Assembly: GCF_030551255.1 (NCBI RefSeq) | Contig: NZ_CP130630.1 | Coordinates: forward strand, 5,995,501 to 6,059,500 | Direction of reading: 5' to 3' | Source: Streptomyces sp. NL15-2K | GTDB lineage: Bacteria; Actinomycetota; Actinomycetes; Streptomycetales; Streptomycetaceae | DNA length: 64,000 nt | Shown: positions 1 to 8,574 of the stretch, piece after piece | Position numbering within the stretch: the stretch's first letter is position 1 | How the letters are laid out: each line of letters begins with the position of its first letter | The notes under the pieces: generated by a model | The model's database searches: none | Seen by the model: only the letters and a program-made list of their open reading frames with translations | Told to the model about the DNA's origin: nothing | Program-made: the position numbers and the translations under genes

Positions 1-230
1 AGAGTGCTCGTCGACGAAAGGTCGGAAGAGCACTCAAAAGTCTCTGGTAACCAAAACTGCAACTCTTAGCACAGTAGCACAGTTGGTTCGGAAGAACCCA
101 CCCCCCGATCCGGGGGCCTCCCCCATCGCCTGCCCGCGCCTGCCCTCGCATGCCCGACCTCCCGCAACTTTCGGTCCTGAACGACTCCTTGACCGTCGAG
201 ATTCGGACGGTGTAGACATCGCGCCAGTGC

Positions 231-246
231 ATGTTTACGTAAACAT
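231..246. promoter_or_regulatory. LacI-type operator upstream of the GH30 gene
   Basis: The site ATGTTTACGTAAACAT is a perfect 16-bp palindrome with a central CG, the usual shape of LacI/GalR-family operators. It lies 67 bp upstream of the galactanase start, where it could block transcription. No LacI gene is in the window, so the regulator is inferred. The rest of the first 313 bases holds no gene I can support. An 8-bp inverted repeat (positions 2-9 and 28-35) may be the tail of an upstream gene's terminator. Confidence 0.6.
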
Positions 247-313
247 CACCCACGGGCCCCGATCTCTGTGGCCGCCGGGACGCGCGGCACGCAGAAGAGT
301 TGGAGTACTCGAG

Positions 314-2398
314 ATGGCACACCGCACCCGCAAGCGACGGCTCCTGGGGATCGGCGTCACCGCCCTCGCCACCGGGACCGTCCTGGCCACCACCTCACTG
401 CCCGCCGCGCACGCCGAGACCACGGCCGCAGGCGCCTCGGTCACCGTCCGGCCCGACCCCTCCTACAAGCAGGAGAAGTTCGAGGGCTGGGGCACCAGCC
501 TCGTCTGGTTCGCCAACGCCACCGGCGACTACCCGCCCGCGATACGCGAGAAGCTGGCCAAGCTCCTCTTCGGTGACGACGGCCTGGCCCTGAACATCGC
601 CCGCTACAACATCGGCGGGGGCAACGCCCCGGACGTCAAGGACTACCTGCGCGCCGGCGGAGCGGTCGAGGGCTGGTGGAAGGCCCCGGCGGGCACCACC
701 CGCGAGGACGTCGACTGGTGGGACGCCGACGACCCGGCCGACTGGAACAAGAACGCCGACGCCACTCAGCGCTGGTGGGTGGACCGCATCAAGAAGGACA
801 TCACCCACTGGGAGACGTTCAGCAACTCGCCGCCGTGGTTCATGACCGAGAGCGGCTACGTCTCCGGCAACTTCGACGCGGGCAAGGACCAGCTCAAGAC
901 CGAGTCGGTGGACGACTTCGCCAAGTATCTGGTGGGCGCCACCGAGCGGCTGGAGAAGGCGCACGGCATCAAGGTCGACACGCTGGACCCGTTCAACGAG
1001 CCGAACACCAACTACTGGGGCACCAAGCTCGGCCCGGACGGCGAGCCCGTCGGCGGCCGTCAGGAAGGGGCCCACATGGGTCCCGAACTCCAGCAGAAGG
1101 TGCTCCGGGCGCTGGGCCCCACCCTGGAGAAGTCCCGCACCGACGCAGGGATCTCCGCGATGGACGAGACCAACCCCGGCACCTTCGCCACCAACTGGAA
1201 CTCCTACCCCCAGGAGGTGCGCGACCTCGTCGAACAAATGAACGTCCACACCTACGGCACCGGCCAGCGCACCACCGTGCGCGACCTGGCCAAGGCCGCG
1301 GACAAGCCGCTGTGGATGAGCGAGGTCGAGGGCGACTGGGGCGACGGCCAGAGCTTCACGGACATGCGGCCCGGTCTCGGCCTGGCTCAGCGCATGGTCG
1401 ACGACCTGCGTGAACTGGAGCCCCGTGCCTGGGTGTTCTGGCAGCCCGTCGAGGACTACGACAACATGAAGCCCGGCGGCGAGTCCGCGAAGGGCGGCAA
1501 CTGGGGCGAGATCCAGCTCCCCTTCAGCTGCACCTCCGAGGACACCCTCGAGACGTGTCCGATCTACACCAACACCAAGTTCGACACCGCCCGTAACTTC
1601 ACTCACTACATCAAGCCCGGCGACCGGCTGATCAAGACGGACGACACCTCCAGCACCGCGGCGGTCTCCCGCAAGGGCGACGCGGCGACGGTCGTCCACG
1701 TCAACAGCACCGCCGAAGCCCGCGACGTCACCCTCGACCTGTCGAAGTTCGGCCACGTCTCCTCCCGTGCCACCGTCACCCCGGTGGTCACCAGCGCCGA
1801 CGGCAAGCTCGCACGGCAGAAGGCCGTCCGGGTCACCGGCAAGCAGGCCACCGTCACCGTGCCCGCCCAGTCCGTGACGTCCTTCCTGGTCAAGGGCGTG
1901 TCCGGGGTCGCGAAGGACGCGGCGGAGTTGCAGGAAGGTCACACCTACCGGCTGACCGGCGTGCAGAGCGGCAAGGACCTCGCCATCGCCGCCGACGGCA
2001 AGAGCCTCGTCATCAGGTCCGCCGACGCGGCCGACCCCAGCGGCCGGCAGTGGCAGCTGGACCGGATCGGCCGTAGCACGGACAACCGGACGCGGTACGC
2101 GTTCACCGCCGCCGGGGGCGAGAAGCGCCTGGCGATCCGTGACGGCGCCCTGGTGGCCGAGCCCGCCGAGGGCCGCCCCGACAGCGCCGCTCAGTGGATC
2201 ATGTCTACGACCGGCGACGGCACCTGGACCCTCGTCAACGCCGCCACCGGCCAGCTCCCGGACGTCTCCGGCCAGGCCACGAACGACGGAGCCGGCGTCG
2301 GGGTGTGGCCGCCGAACTCCGGCCCCAACCAGCGCTGGAAGGTGACCGACGTGACGGGCGACGCCGCGCCTGACAACGACGGGTCACAAGCCGACTGA
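314..2398 (+). CDS. Secreted GH30 endo-beta-1,6-galactanase-like glycosidase with C-terminal ricin-like domain
   Basis: 694 residues. A signal peptide with a twin-basic start (MAHRTRKRRLLG) ends near AHA at residues 32-34. The catalytic (beta/alpha)8 domain opens with FEGWGTSLVWF and RYNIGGGN, typical of GH30 galactanases that cut beta-1,6-galactan side chains of arabinogalactan. The likely acid/base is E229 in FNEPN and the nucleophile E337 in LWMSEVE. A beta-sandwich follows, then a ricin B-like lectin domain from about residue 540 to the end (LQEGHTYRLTG, QWQL, QRWKV). I chose the ATG at 314 because the signal peptide starts there. The longer frame upstream runs through the operator. It is probably controlled by the palindrome at 231-246. 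Exact substrate is inferred from family resemblance. Confidence 0.85.
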   Translation: MAHRTRKRRLLGIGVTALATGTVLATTSLPAAHAETTAAGASVTVRPDPSYKQEKFEGWGTSLVWFANATGDYPPAIREKLAKLLFGDDGLALNIARYNIGGGNAPDVKDYLRAGGAVEGWWKAPAGTTREDVDWWDADDPADWNKNADATQRWWVDRIKKDITHWETFSNSPPWFMTESGYVSGNFDAGKDQLKTESVDDFAKYLVGATERLEKAHGIKVDTLDPFNEPNTNYWGTKLGPDGEPVGGRQEGAHMGPELQQKVLRALGPTLEKSRTDAGISAMDETNPGTFATNWNSYPQEVRDLVEQMNVHTYGTGQRTTVRDLAKAADKPLWMSEVEGDWGDGQSFTDMRPGLGLAQRMVDDLRELEPRAWVFWQPVEDYDNMKPGGESAKGGNWGEIQLPFSCTSEDTLETCPIYTNTKFDTARNFTHYIKPGDRLIKTDDTSSTAAVSRKGDAATVVHVNSTAEARDVTLDLSKFGHVSSRATVTPVVTSADGKLARQKAVRVTGKQATVTVPAQSVTSFLVKGVSGVAKDAAELQEGHTYRLTGVQSGKDLAIAADGKSLVIRSADAADPSGRQWQLDRIGRSTDNRTRYAFTAAGGEKRLAIRDGALVAEPAEGRPDSAAQWIMSTTGDGTWTLVNAATGQLPDVSGQATNDGAGVGVWPPNSGPNQRWKVTDVTGDAAPDNDGSQAD

Positions 2399-2415
2399 CG
2401 GGTCACAAGCCGACT
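2378..2415 (+). repeat. 19-bp perfect tandem duplication covering the stop codon
   Basis: Two adjacent copies of a 19-base unit (2378-2396 and 2397-2415) cover the end of the galactanase gene. The TGA stop is formed at the joint between the copies. The second copy would give TAG at the equivalent place, so the duplication did not change the encoded protein. Confidence 0.9.
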
Positions 2416-2452
2416 AGGGGCCCCGTCGGGGAGCCGGGAGGTACCGGGAACG

Positions 2453-2497
2453 GCTCCGCGCGGCACTGCTGTTGTGCACAGCAGTGCCGCGCGGAGC
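2453..2497. terminator. Bidirectional terminator hairpin between convergent genes
   Basis: A perfect 19-bp stem (2453-2471 with 2479-2497) closes a 7-nt loop. It sits between the galactanase gene and the convergent TerB-like gene and can serve both strands. There is no T-run, as is common for Streptomyces terminators. Confidence 0.85.
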
Positions 2498-2529
2498 GCG
2501 CGCACCGGGCCGGACTGCGACGCGCGTCG

Positions 2530-3087
2530 TCAGAGGCCGAACTCCTGCGGGGACAGCCCGAGTACCGAGCACGCCTCACGCAGGACCTGCTCCTCGGCCG
2601 GCGCCACGTATCCGTCCGCACCCGCGACGACGAAGCCGGTCTGTACGACCGCCCTGGCCTCCGTCGGCTTCTTCGCGGCCTTGGCGATCTCCTGCATGGC
2701 CTCGGTCTTGCCCTGCTGGAAGTTGAACGCGAGCTGGTCGACGTGCTTGTTGAAGCGCTGCCGCAGCTGTTCGGACGGGAAGTTCTGCAAGACGTCGTTG
2801 TTCAGGATCAGCGACTCCACATGCTGCCGCTCGGCCGGGTCGACATGCCCGTCGGCGGCGGCGACCAGGGCGCACATGGCCATGCTGGCGTCCCGGTAGG
2901 CGCCGCTCTTCAGCTCCGTCTTGAGGGAGGTGAGCTGGGACTTGAGCGTGTTCACCAGCTGAGCCTTCGATCCCCCGGAGGACCCTGAACCCGGCCGCCC
3001 GTGTCCGTGTCCACCGGAGCTCCGCGCCCCCTGCGCCTGCTGCTGCAGACTCTTGGCCTGGTCCTTGATCCGATCAAACATCGCCAT
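2530..3087 (-). CDS. TerB-family tellurite resistance-like protein
   Basis: 185 residues. A short helical N-terminus (MAMFDRIKDQAKSLQQQ) and a Gly/Ser/His-rich linker (about residues 22-43) lead into an all-helical TerB domain with the acidic AAADGHVDPAE and AGADGYVAPAE segments. These match the paired metal-binding loops of TerB. The family is tied to tellurite and stress responses and probably acts at the inner membrane face; the actual role here is unknown. I start at the ATG at 3087 because GAGG lies 8 nt upstream. A GTG at 3096 overlaps that ribosome site. It stands alone, convergent with the galactanase gene. The 144 bases between it and the next minus-strand gene hold nothing recognised. 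Confidence 0.85.
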   Translation of the reverse strand: MAMFDRIKDQAKSLQQQAQGARSSGGHGHGRPGSGSSGGSKAQLVNTLKSQLTSLKTELKSGAYRDASMAMCALVAAADGHVDPAERQHVESLILNNDVLQNFPSEQLRQRFNKHVDQLAFNFQQGKTEAMQEIAKAAKKPTEARAVVQTGFVVAGADGYVAPAEEQVLREACSVLGLSPQEFGL

Positions 3088-3231
3088 ACGTGCCACCTCG
3101 GCTTAGCCGTGTCGTTCCGGTCGTCCGCGTGCGTTGCGCACGTCATCTTGCCAACTCTTTGCAACTCCCCGAAGTTCCATCCGGCATGCCCGGGTGGCCG
3201 CCGCGGCCGTTCCGGAACTCGGCAGTCCCGG

Positions 3232-5769
3232 TCACAGCCAACGGACCGTCCGCGTCACCCGGGTCACGACCGCCGCGTAGCCGATGCCGACCAGGAGGGA
3301 GGCGAACAGGGCGGTGCGGGGGAAGTCCTCCTGGAGGTAGGGGTAGACCTGGTAATGCGTCAGGTAGATGTAGAGGGAGCTGCTCGCCAGCACGCCCGCG
3401 AGCGCGCTGAGCGGGCCGAGGCTGGGCAGGGCCGGTACCCAGATCAGCAGCGCCAACCCGACGATCACGAGGGCCGTGCGCAGGGGCTGGTCATGGAACA
3501 GGCCGGGCACGGTGAGCACCAGCACCGCCGTCAGCAGCGCCCGTTGCCGCACGGCGGAGGCCCGCGCCGCCGCCCACCCCAGCGTGAACAGCCAGAAGAC
3601 CACGGTGGGGGTCAGCTGGGGGCGGGGGGACGCCAGGCCCAGCAGGTCGTAGCGGCCGACCAGGCCGATGGCCGTGAGGGCCAGCGGCACGCCGAACGCG
3701 TACCGCCGCTCCAGCCGGTCCAGCAGCGGTACGGCCATGAGGACGGCGAGGAAGACGAGGAAGTGGACCAGGGCCTCCACGAACCAGTAGGCCCAGTCGA
3801 AGCGGTCGTTTCCCTGGTCGAGCAGGCTGTTGAGCAGCAGGGCGTTGGCCGGGTCGTAGAAGTCGGTCAGGACCACCGCGCCGGTGATCCACACCATGCT
3901 CGGTACCGCGATGCGGGCGATGCTGCGCCACAGGTGCCGTACGCGCTCGCGGCGCCCGGCGTCGGTCAGCTGGAAGCGGGCGAAGTTGTAGCCCGCGACG
4001 CAGAGGAGGATGTGGGCGAAGCCCTTGATGTCGAAGATCTGGACGTGCGAGCCGACGATGAGGACGATCCCGACGGCGCGCAGGGCGATGCCGGTCTCCA
4101 GAGTGCGGCGGGTCCGCCAGGACGTCGCCGCCGGCACCCGCGTGGTCCGCAGCTCGCGGATCGTCCGTGTGTGCCAGTCGGTGGGCAGATGGCCCAGGGC
4201 CTCCTCCAGGCGCAGGGACATCTCGACGTAGCACAGTGAGTCGCCGCCCAGGCCGGCGAAGCTGCTGTCCTCGGTGACGTCGGTGCGGTCGAGGATCTCC
4301 GCGTAGAGGCGGCGGAGATCCTCCCCGGAGCCGGGTGCCGCCGCCTCCTCCACGGGGCGTGTCAGGCGCCGTACGGCCTCGTAGTCGGGCTTGCCCGTGG
4401 CCAGGCGGGGGAGCCGGTCGAGGGCCCGGACCCGTACGGCACGGGACGGCAGCCCGCACTCCTGTGCGACCAGCCGCCGGATCCGCGTCTGCTCACCGGC
4501 GCTCCCGAGCGCCGCCACCGCGAGCGCCTCCCCGTCGCCCGCGCAGTACGCGGTGACCCCGCGCTCCTCCAGCAGGGACTCGACGCGCTGCGGATCGATC
4601 CGCAGCCCGAGGATCTTCGCGAAGCGGCTGCGGCGGCCCGTGATCTCGTACAGCCCGTCGGACGCGAGCCTGGCGAGGTCCCCGGTGTGCAGTTCCGTCA
4701 CGGTCCGGCCGAGGGCGAGGTCGGCCGGGCCGTCGGCGTAACCGAGCATCACGTTCGGCCCCGAGTAGACCAGTTCGCCGACGTCCGGACCGTGGCCGTC
4801 GACCGGCCGCAGCCGGAAGGAGCCGCCGGGTATCGGTACACCGACCGCCTCGGGGCGCTCGGCGGCGAGCCGCGGCGGGAGGTAGGCCATGCGGGCCGTG
4901 GCCTCGGTCTGGCCGTACATCACGAACAGCTCCCAGCCCGAGCGGCGCCCCGACTCGGCGTACCGGGCGACGCGTTCGGGCGCCAGCCGGCCCCCCGCCT
5001 GGGTGACGCGGCGCAGGTGCGGCAGGTCCATCCGCTCGAAGCCGACCCGGTCGAGCAGGTCGAAGGTGTACGGAACTCCTGCCAGCGAGGTGCCGCGGGC
5101 GGCGCGGAACTCCTCCCAGAAGGCCGCCTCGGACACCGACCGCTCGGTGAGGATCAGCCCGGCGCCGCGCACCAGATGGCTGTGGATGACGGACAGGCCG
5201 TAGCAGTAGTGCGGGGGCAGCGTGGTGGCCGCGCGGTCGGTGTCGGCGAGGTCGAGGTACGCGGCGATGGACTCGGCGTTGGCCTGGAGGTTCTCGTGGG
5301 AGAGCCGCACCAGCTTGGGCGAGCCGGTCGAGCCGGAGGTGCTCAGCAGCAGGGCGAGGTCCGGGTGGAGGGTGTGGACGCTGCCGGGGTGCCGTTCGTC
5401 GAGGTTCCACGTCCCGTCGGCGTCCGGGCGGGCCACGACGTCGGGGGCGTACGCCTTGGTCAGGGAGCGGATGGTGCTCTCGCTGTCGCCGGGGACGAGC
5501 AGGACGGGGTGGCCGGCGGACAGGGCGGCGAGATGCGTGACGAGCGCGTCGGTCCGGTTGGCCCCGGCCAGCAGCACCAGCCGCCGTACGGGCCCGAGGC
5601 GCTCGGCGGTGGCGGCCACCCGCTCGGCCAGGTCGCGGTACGACAGCTCCCCCTCCGGCGTGACGAGCGCGACGCGGTCGCCGTGGGCCGCGAGTTCGCG
5701 CGCGAAGGGCACGCCAAGCACCTCGGGTGCGAGGGAGGGAGCCGGGAAGGGCTCGGAGGGGTGGAGCAC
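3232..5769 (-). CDS. Adenylation-carrier-acyltransferase fusion protein, iron-box controlled
   Basis: 845 residues in three parts. Residues 1-470 are an AMP-forming adenylation domain with STSGSTGSPK (143-152), YGQTEAT (285-291), TGD (362-364) and the catalytic lysine K460 in LATGKPDY. Residues 485-545 are a carrier domain with the phosphopantetheine serine S511 in GGDSL. Residues 555-845 form a membrane acyltransferase-3-like domain with about nine helices and a conserved His near residue 575. The protein should activate an acid, hold it on its own carrier and pass it to an acceptor at the membrane. It is transcribed away from a ferric iron transporter across a shared iron box, so a role in siderophore or iron-limitation chemistry is inferred. 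Substrate and acceptor are unknown. Confidence 0.8.
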   Translation of the reverse strand: MLHPSEPFPAPSLAPEVLGVPFARELAAHGDRVALVTPEGELSYRDLAERVAATAERLGPVRRLVLLAGANRTDALVTHLAALSAGHPVLLVPGDSESTIRSLTKAYAPDVVARPDADGTWNLDERHPGSVHTLHPDLALLLSTSGSTGSPKLVRLSHENLQANAESIAAYLDLADTDRAATTLPPHYCYGLSVIHSHLVRGAGLILTERSVSEAAFWEEFRAARGTSLAGVPYTFDLLDRVGFERMDLPHLRRVTQAGGRLAPERVARYAESGRRSGWELFVMYGQTEATARMAYLPPRLAAERPEAVGVPIPGGSFRLRPVDGHGPDVGELVYSGPNVMLGYADGPADLALGRTVTELHTGDLARLASDGLYEITGRRSRFAKILGLRIDPQRVESLLEERGVTAYCAGDGEALAVAALGSAGEQTRIRRLVAQECGLPSRAVRVRALDRLPRLATGKPDYEAVRRLTRPVEEAAAPGSGEDLRRLYAEILDRTDVTEDSSFAGLGGDSLCYVEMSLRLEEALGHLPTDWHTRTIRELRTTRVPAATSWRTRRTLETGIALRAVGIVLIVGSHVQIFDIKGFAHILLCVAGYNFARFQLTDAGRRERVRHLWRSIARIAVPSMVWITGAVVLTDFYDPANALLLNSLLDQGNDRFDWAYWFVEALVHFLVFLAVLMAVPLLDRLERRYAFGVPLALTAIGLVGRYDLLGLASPRPQLTPTVVFWLFTLGWAAARASAVRQRALLTAVLVLTVPGLFHDQPLRTALVIVGLALLIWVPALPSLGPLSALAGVLASSSLYIYLTHYQVYPYLQEDFPRTALFASLLVGIGYAAVVTRVTRTVRWL

Positions 5770-5821
5770 GGGGCGCGCCCTTTCCGCGGGAACGTCCGCT
5801 TCAGCACAGAACCCTTGACGT

Positions 5822-5840
5822 TTAGGTAATCCTTACCTTA
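5822..5840. promoter_or_regulatory. DmdR1/IdeR-type iron box
   Basis: TTAGGTAATCCTTACCTTA matches the actinobacterial iron box TTAGGTTAGGCTAACCTAA at 14 of 19 positions, with both half-sites kept. It lies 53 bp from the adenylation-fusion start and 116 bp from the iron-binding lipoprotein start. One site could therefore repress both divergent units when iron is plentiful. Confidence 0.85.
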
Positions 5841-5955
5841 TTCATAGCAGGGACATAATCAAGCCACGGAAAAGTCACAGGTTCCGCTTCGCCCCCGCTC
5901 TCCACGACATGACCGGCGGCGGCACCAAGGCGAGCCCCGCAGGAAGGCACACGCC

Positions 5956-7002
5956 ATGCGACGCCCCTCGGTTCGCCGGACGACCGCGCTGGTCGCGGCC
6001 GGTCTGCTGCTCCCCGCCCTCGCGGCGTGCGGCTCCGACGACAAGGACAGTGGGGGCGAGGGCGACGCCTCCTCCCTCGTCATCTACTCCGGCCGCAACG
6101 AGAAGCTCGTCAAGCCACTTTTGGACAAGTTGGAGAAGGCCGTCGGCGTCGAGGTCGAGGTGCGGTACGGCGACAGCGCGGAGCTCGCCGCCCAGATCCT
6201 GGAGGAGGGCGACCGCACCAAGGCCGGGCTGTTCTTCTCCCAGGACGCCGGCGCGCTGGGCGCCCTGTCCGAGGAGGGCATGCTGCGAAAGCTGCCTTCG
6301 GCCACCCTCGACAAGGTCGACGAGGCCTACCGCGGCTCCGGCGGTGACTGGGTCGGCCTCTCGGGGCGCGTCCGCGTCATCGCGTACAACCCGGACAAGG
6401 TCGCCGAGGGCGACGTCCCGGACAGTGTCCTCGACGTGGTCGAGCCGGAGTGGAAGAACAAGGTCGGCTTCGCGCCGACCAACGCCTCCTTCCAGGCCTT
6501 CGTCACCGGCATGCGCGTCCTGAAGGGCGACGACGCCACCCGCGAGTGGCTGAAGGACCTGAAGGCGAACGGCGCCAAGACGTACGCCCACAACCTCGCC
6601 ACCCTGGACGCCGTCGAGTCCGGCGAGGTCTCCCTCGGCCTGGTCAACCACTACTACTGGTACGAGCGGGTCGCCGAGAAGGGCGAGGACAAGGTCGACT
6701 CCAAGCTGCGCTTCCTGCCCGGCGGGGACCCCGGCGCGCTGATCAACGTCGCCGGCGCGGGCATCATCGAGGACGGCGGACAGAGCGAGAGCGCCCAGAA
6801 GGCCGTGGACTACCTGCTGTCGAAGGAGGCGCAGACCTACTTCGCGGACAGGACGAAGGAGTACCCGCTGGCCGCGGGCGTCACCAGCAGCGTGGCGGGT
6901 CTGCCCGCGTTCGAGTCGCTGGAGTCCCCCGACATCGACCTCGGCAAGCTGGAGTCCCTCCAGGAGACGCTGGCCATGCTCCAGGACGTCGGACTGGTCT
7001 GA
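5956..7002 (+). CDS. Ferric iron ABC transporter substrate-binding lipoprotein
   Basis: 348 residues, FbpA/SfuA/FutA type. The lipoprotein signal ends in LPALAAC, placing the lipid on Cys25. The mature part starts with LVIYSGRNEKL, typical of Fe(III)-binding proteins, and carries a tyrosine-rich NHYYWYE segment expected to ligand iron. AGGAAGG lies 8 nt before the ATG. It is the first gene of a three-gene operon under the iron box. The product binds Fe3+ outside the membrane and hands it to the permease that follows. Confidence 0.92.
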   Translation: MRRPSVRRTTALVAAGLLLPALAACGSDDKDSGGEGDASSLVIYSGRNEKLVKPLLDKLEKAVGVEVEVRYGDSAELAAQILEEGDRTKAGLFFSQDAGALGALSEEGMLRKLPSATLDKVDEAYRGSGGDWVGLSGRVRVIAYNPDKVAEGDVPDSVLDVVEPEWKNKVGFAPTNASFQAFVTGMRVLKGDDATREWLKDLKANGAKTYAHNLATLDAVESGEVSLGLVNHYYWYERVAEKGEDKVDSKLRFLPGGDPGALINVAGAGIIEDGGQSESAQKAVDYLLSKEAQTYFADRTKEYPLAAGVTSSVAGLPAFESLESPDIDLGKLESLQETLAMLQDVGLV

Positions 7003-7008
7003 CCCGCC

Positions 7009-8574
7009 GTGCCGACATCGCCGTCCACCTCACTGGCGACCCGCAGGCCCGGAAGGACGCGTACGGCAGGCCGGAAGCCACCCCTGGTCCTGCTCGTCCC
7101 CGCCTGCGTGGCCGCCCTCTTCGCCCTGCTGCCCCTCGGCTACCTCGCCGTTCGCGCCCTGGAACGCGGCCCGGCCTTCGCCTGGGACGTCGTCGCCGAC
7201 GAACGCACCCTGCACCTCCTCGCCCGCAGCCTCGGCCTGACCGCCGTGGTCGTGGCGGCCTGCCTGGTGCTGGGCGTCTCGCTGGCCTGGCTGACCGTGC
7301 GCACCGCGCTGCCCGGCGCCCGCGCCTGGTCGGTGCTGGCCACGCTGCCGCTGGCGGTGCCCAGTTACGTCGCCGCTTTCGCCTGGCTGTCCGCCGAGCC
7401 GGGCCTCGCCGGGTTCGGCGGCGCCGCGCTCGCCCTGACGCTGGTCAGCTTCCCGTACGTCCATCTGCCGGTCGCCGCCGCGCTGCGGGGCATCGACCCG
7501 GCTCAGGAGGAGGTGGCGCGCTCCCTCGGGCACGGGCCGCTGCGGACGTTCGTCAGGGTCACGCTCCCGCAGCTGAGACCGGCCGCCGCGGGTGGAGCGC
7601 TGCTCGTCGCGCTCTACGTGCTCTCCGACTTCGGCGCGGTGTCCCTGATGCGGTACGACACCTTCACCCGGGCCATCCACACCTCCTACCGCGCCTCCTT
7701 CGACCGGACCCCGGCCGCCGCCCTCAGCGTGGTGCTGGTCGTGATGACGATCGCGCTGGTGGCCGCCGAGGCCCGTACGCGCGGACGCGCCGGCCACGCC
7801 AGGACCGGCACGGGCACCGCCCGCCCGGCTCTCCCGGTCGCCCTCGGCCGGTGGCGGCCGCTCGCCCTGCTGTGGTGCGCCGCGGTGGCGGCCGTGGCCG
7901 TCGCCTTCCCGCTGGGCACCCTCGGCTACTGGCTGGCCGTCGGCAGCTCGGCCGGCCGGGACCTCGGCGGACTCGCGGAGACGGCCTGGGCGACGTTCGG
8001 GGTCGCGGCGGCGGGCGCCGGCCTCACCACGGTCCTCGCCCTGCCGGTCGGGGTGATCGCCGCCCGGCACCGGGGCCGCGGCGCCCGTCTGCTGGAGCAG
8101 GCGGCGTACGCGGGACACGCGCTGCCCGGCATCACGGTCGCGCTCGCCCTGGTCTTCTTCGCCGTGCGCTACGCCTACCCCCTCTACCAGCAACTCCCGC
8201 TGCTGGTAGGCGCCTACGCCGTACTCTTCCTGCCGGTCGCGGTGGCCGCCACCCGCGCGGCCGTGCTCCAGGCCCCGCCCGTCCTGGAGGACGTGGCCCG
8301 CTCGCTCGGGCGGCGGCCGTGGCAGGTGCTGCGCGAGGTCACCGTGCCGCTGGCCGCGCCCGGCGTGGCCGCCGGGGCGGCACTCACCTTCGTGGTCTGC
8401 ATGAAGGAGCTGCCCGCGACCCTGTTGTTGCGCCCCACCGGCATGGACACCCTCGCCACCCGGCTGTGGACCGAGACCGGTGCCGGATCCTTCGCGGCCG
8501 CCGCCCCTTACGCCGCCGCGCTGATCCTGCTGGCCGCCGTCCCCTCGTACCTCCTAGGCAGGCACCGGACATGA
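7009..8574 (+). CDS. Ferric iron ABC transporter permease
   Basis: 521 residues with two homologous halves and about 12 membrane helices, the fused SfuB/FbpB arrangement. EAA loops appear in each half: EEVARSLGHGPLRTFVRV, and the related DVARSLGRRPWQVLREV. The GTG start is 6 nt after the stop of the binding-protein gene and has no clear ribosome site, so it is probably translated by coupling. Its TGA overlaps the ATG of the ATPase gene. Together the three genes import ferric iron. Confidence 0.92.
   Translation: MPTSPSTSLATRRPGRTRTAGRKPPLVLLVPACVAALFALLPLGYLAVRALERGPAFAWDVVADERTLHLLARSLGLTAVVVAACLVLGVSLAWLTVRTALPGARAWSVLATLPLAVPSYVAAFAWLSAEPGLAGFGGAALALTLVSFPYVHLPVAAALRGIDPAQEEVARSLGHGPLRTFVRVTLPQLRPAAAGGALLVALYVLSDFGAVSLMRYDTFTRAIHTSYRASFDRTPAAALSVVLVVMTIALVAAEARTRGRAGHARTGTGTARPALPVALGRWRPLALLWCAAVAAVAVAFPLGTLGYWLAVGSSAGRDLGGLAETAWATFGVAAAGAGLTTVLALPVGVIAARHRGRGARLLEQAAYAGHALPGITVALALVFFAVRYAYPLYQQLPLLVGAYAVLFLPVAVAATRAAVLQAPPVLEDVARSLGRRPWQVLREVTVPLAAPGVAAGAALTFVVCMKELPATLLLRPTGMDTLATRLWTETGAGSFAAAAPYAAALILLAAVPSYLLGRHRT

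Noticed and set aside
395..1942. Long open frame on the minus strand opposite the galactanase gene
   Set aside because: It is a third-position G+C shadow. The plus strand shows signal peptide, catalytic motifs and lectin domain.
3001..4239. 412-residue plus-strand frame over the adenylation-fusion gene
   Set aside because: Composition is Arg/Gln/Gly-rich noise, and the minus strand has a complete A-T-acyltransferase protein.
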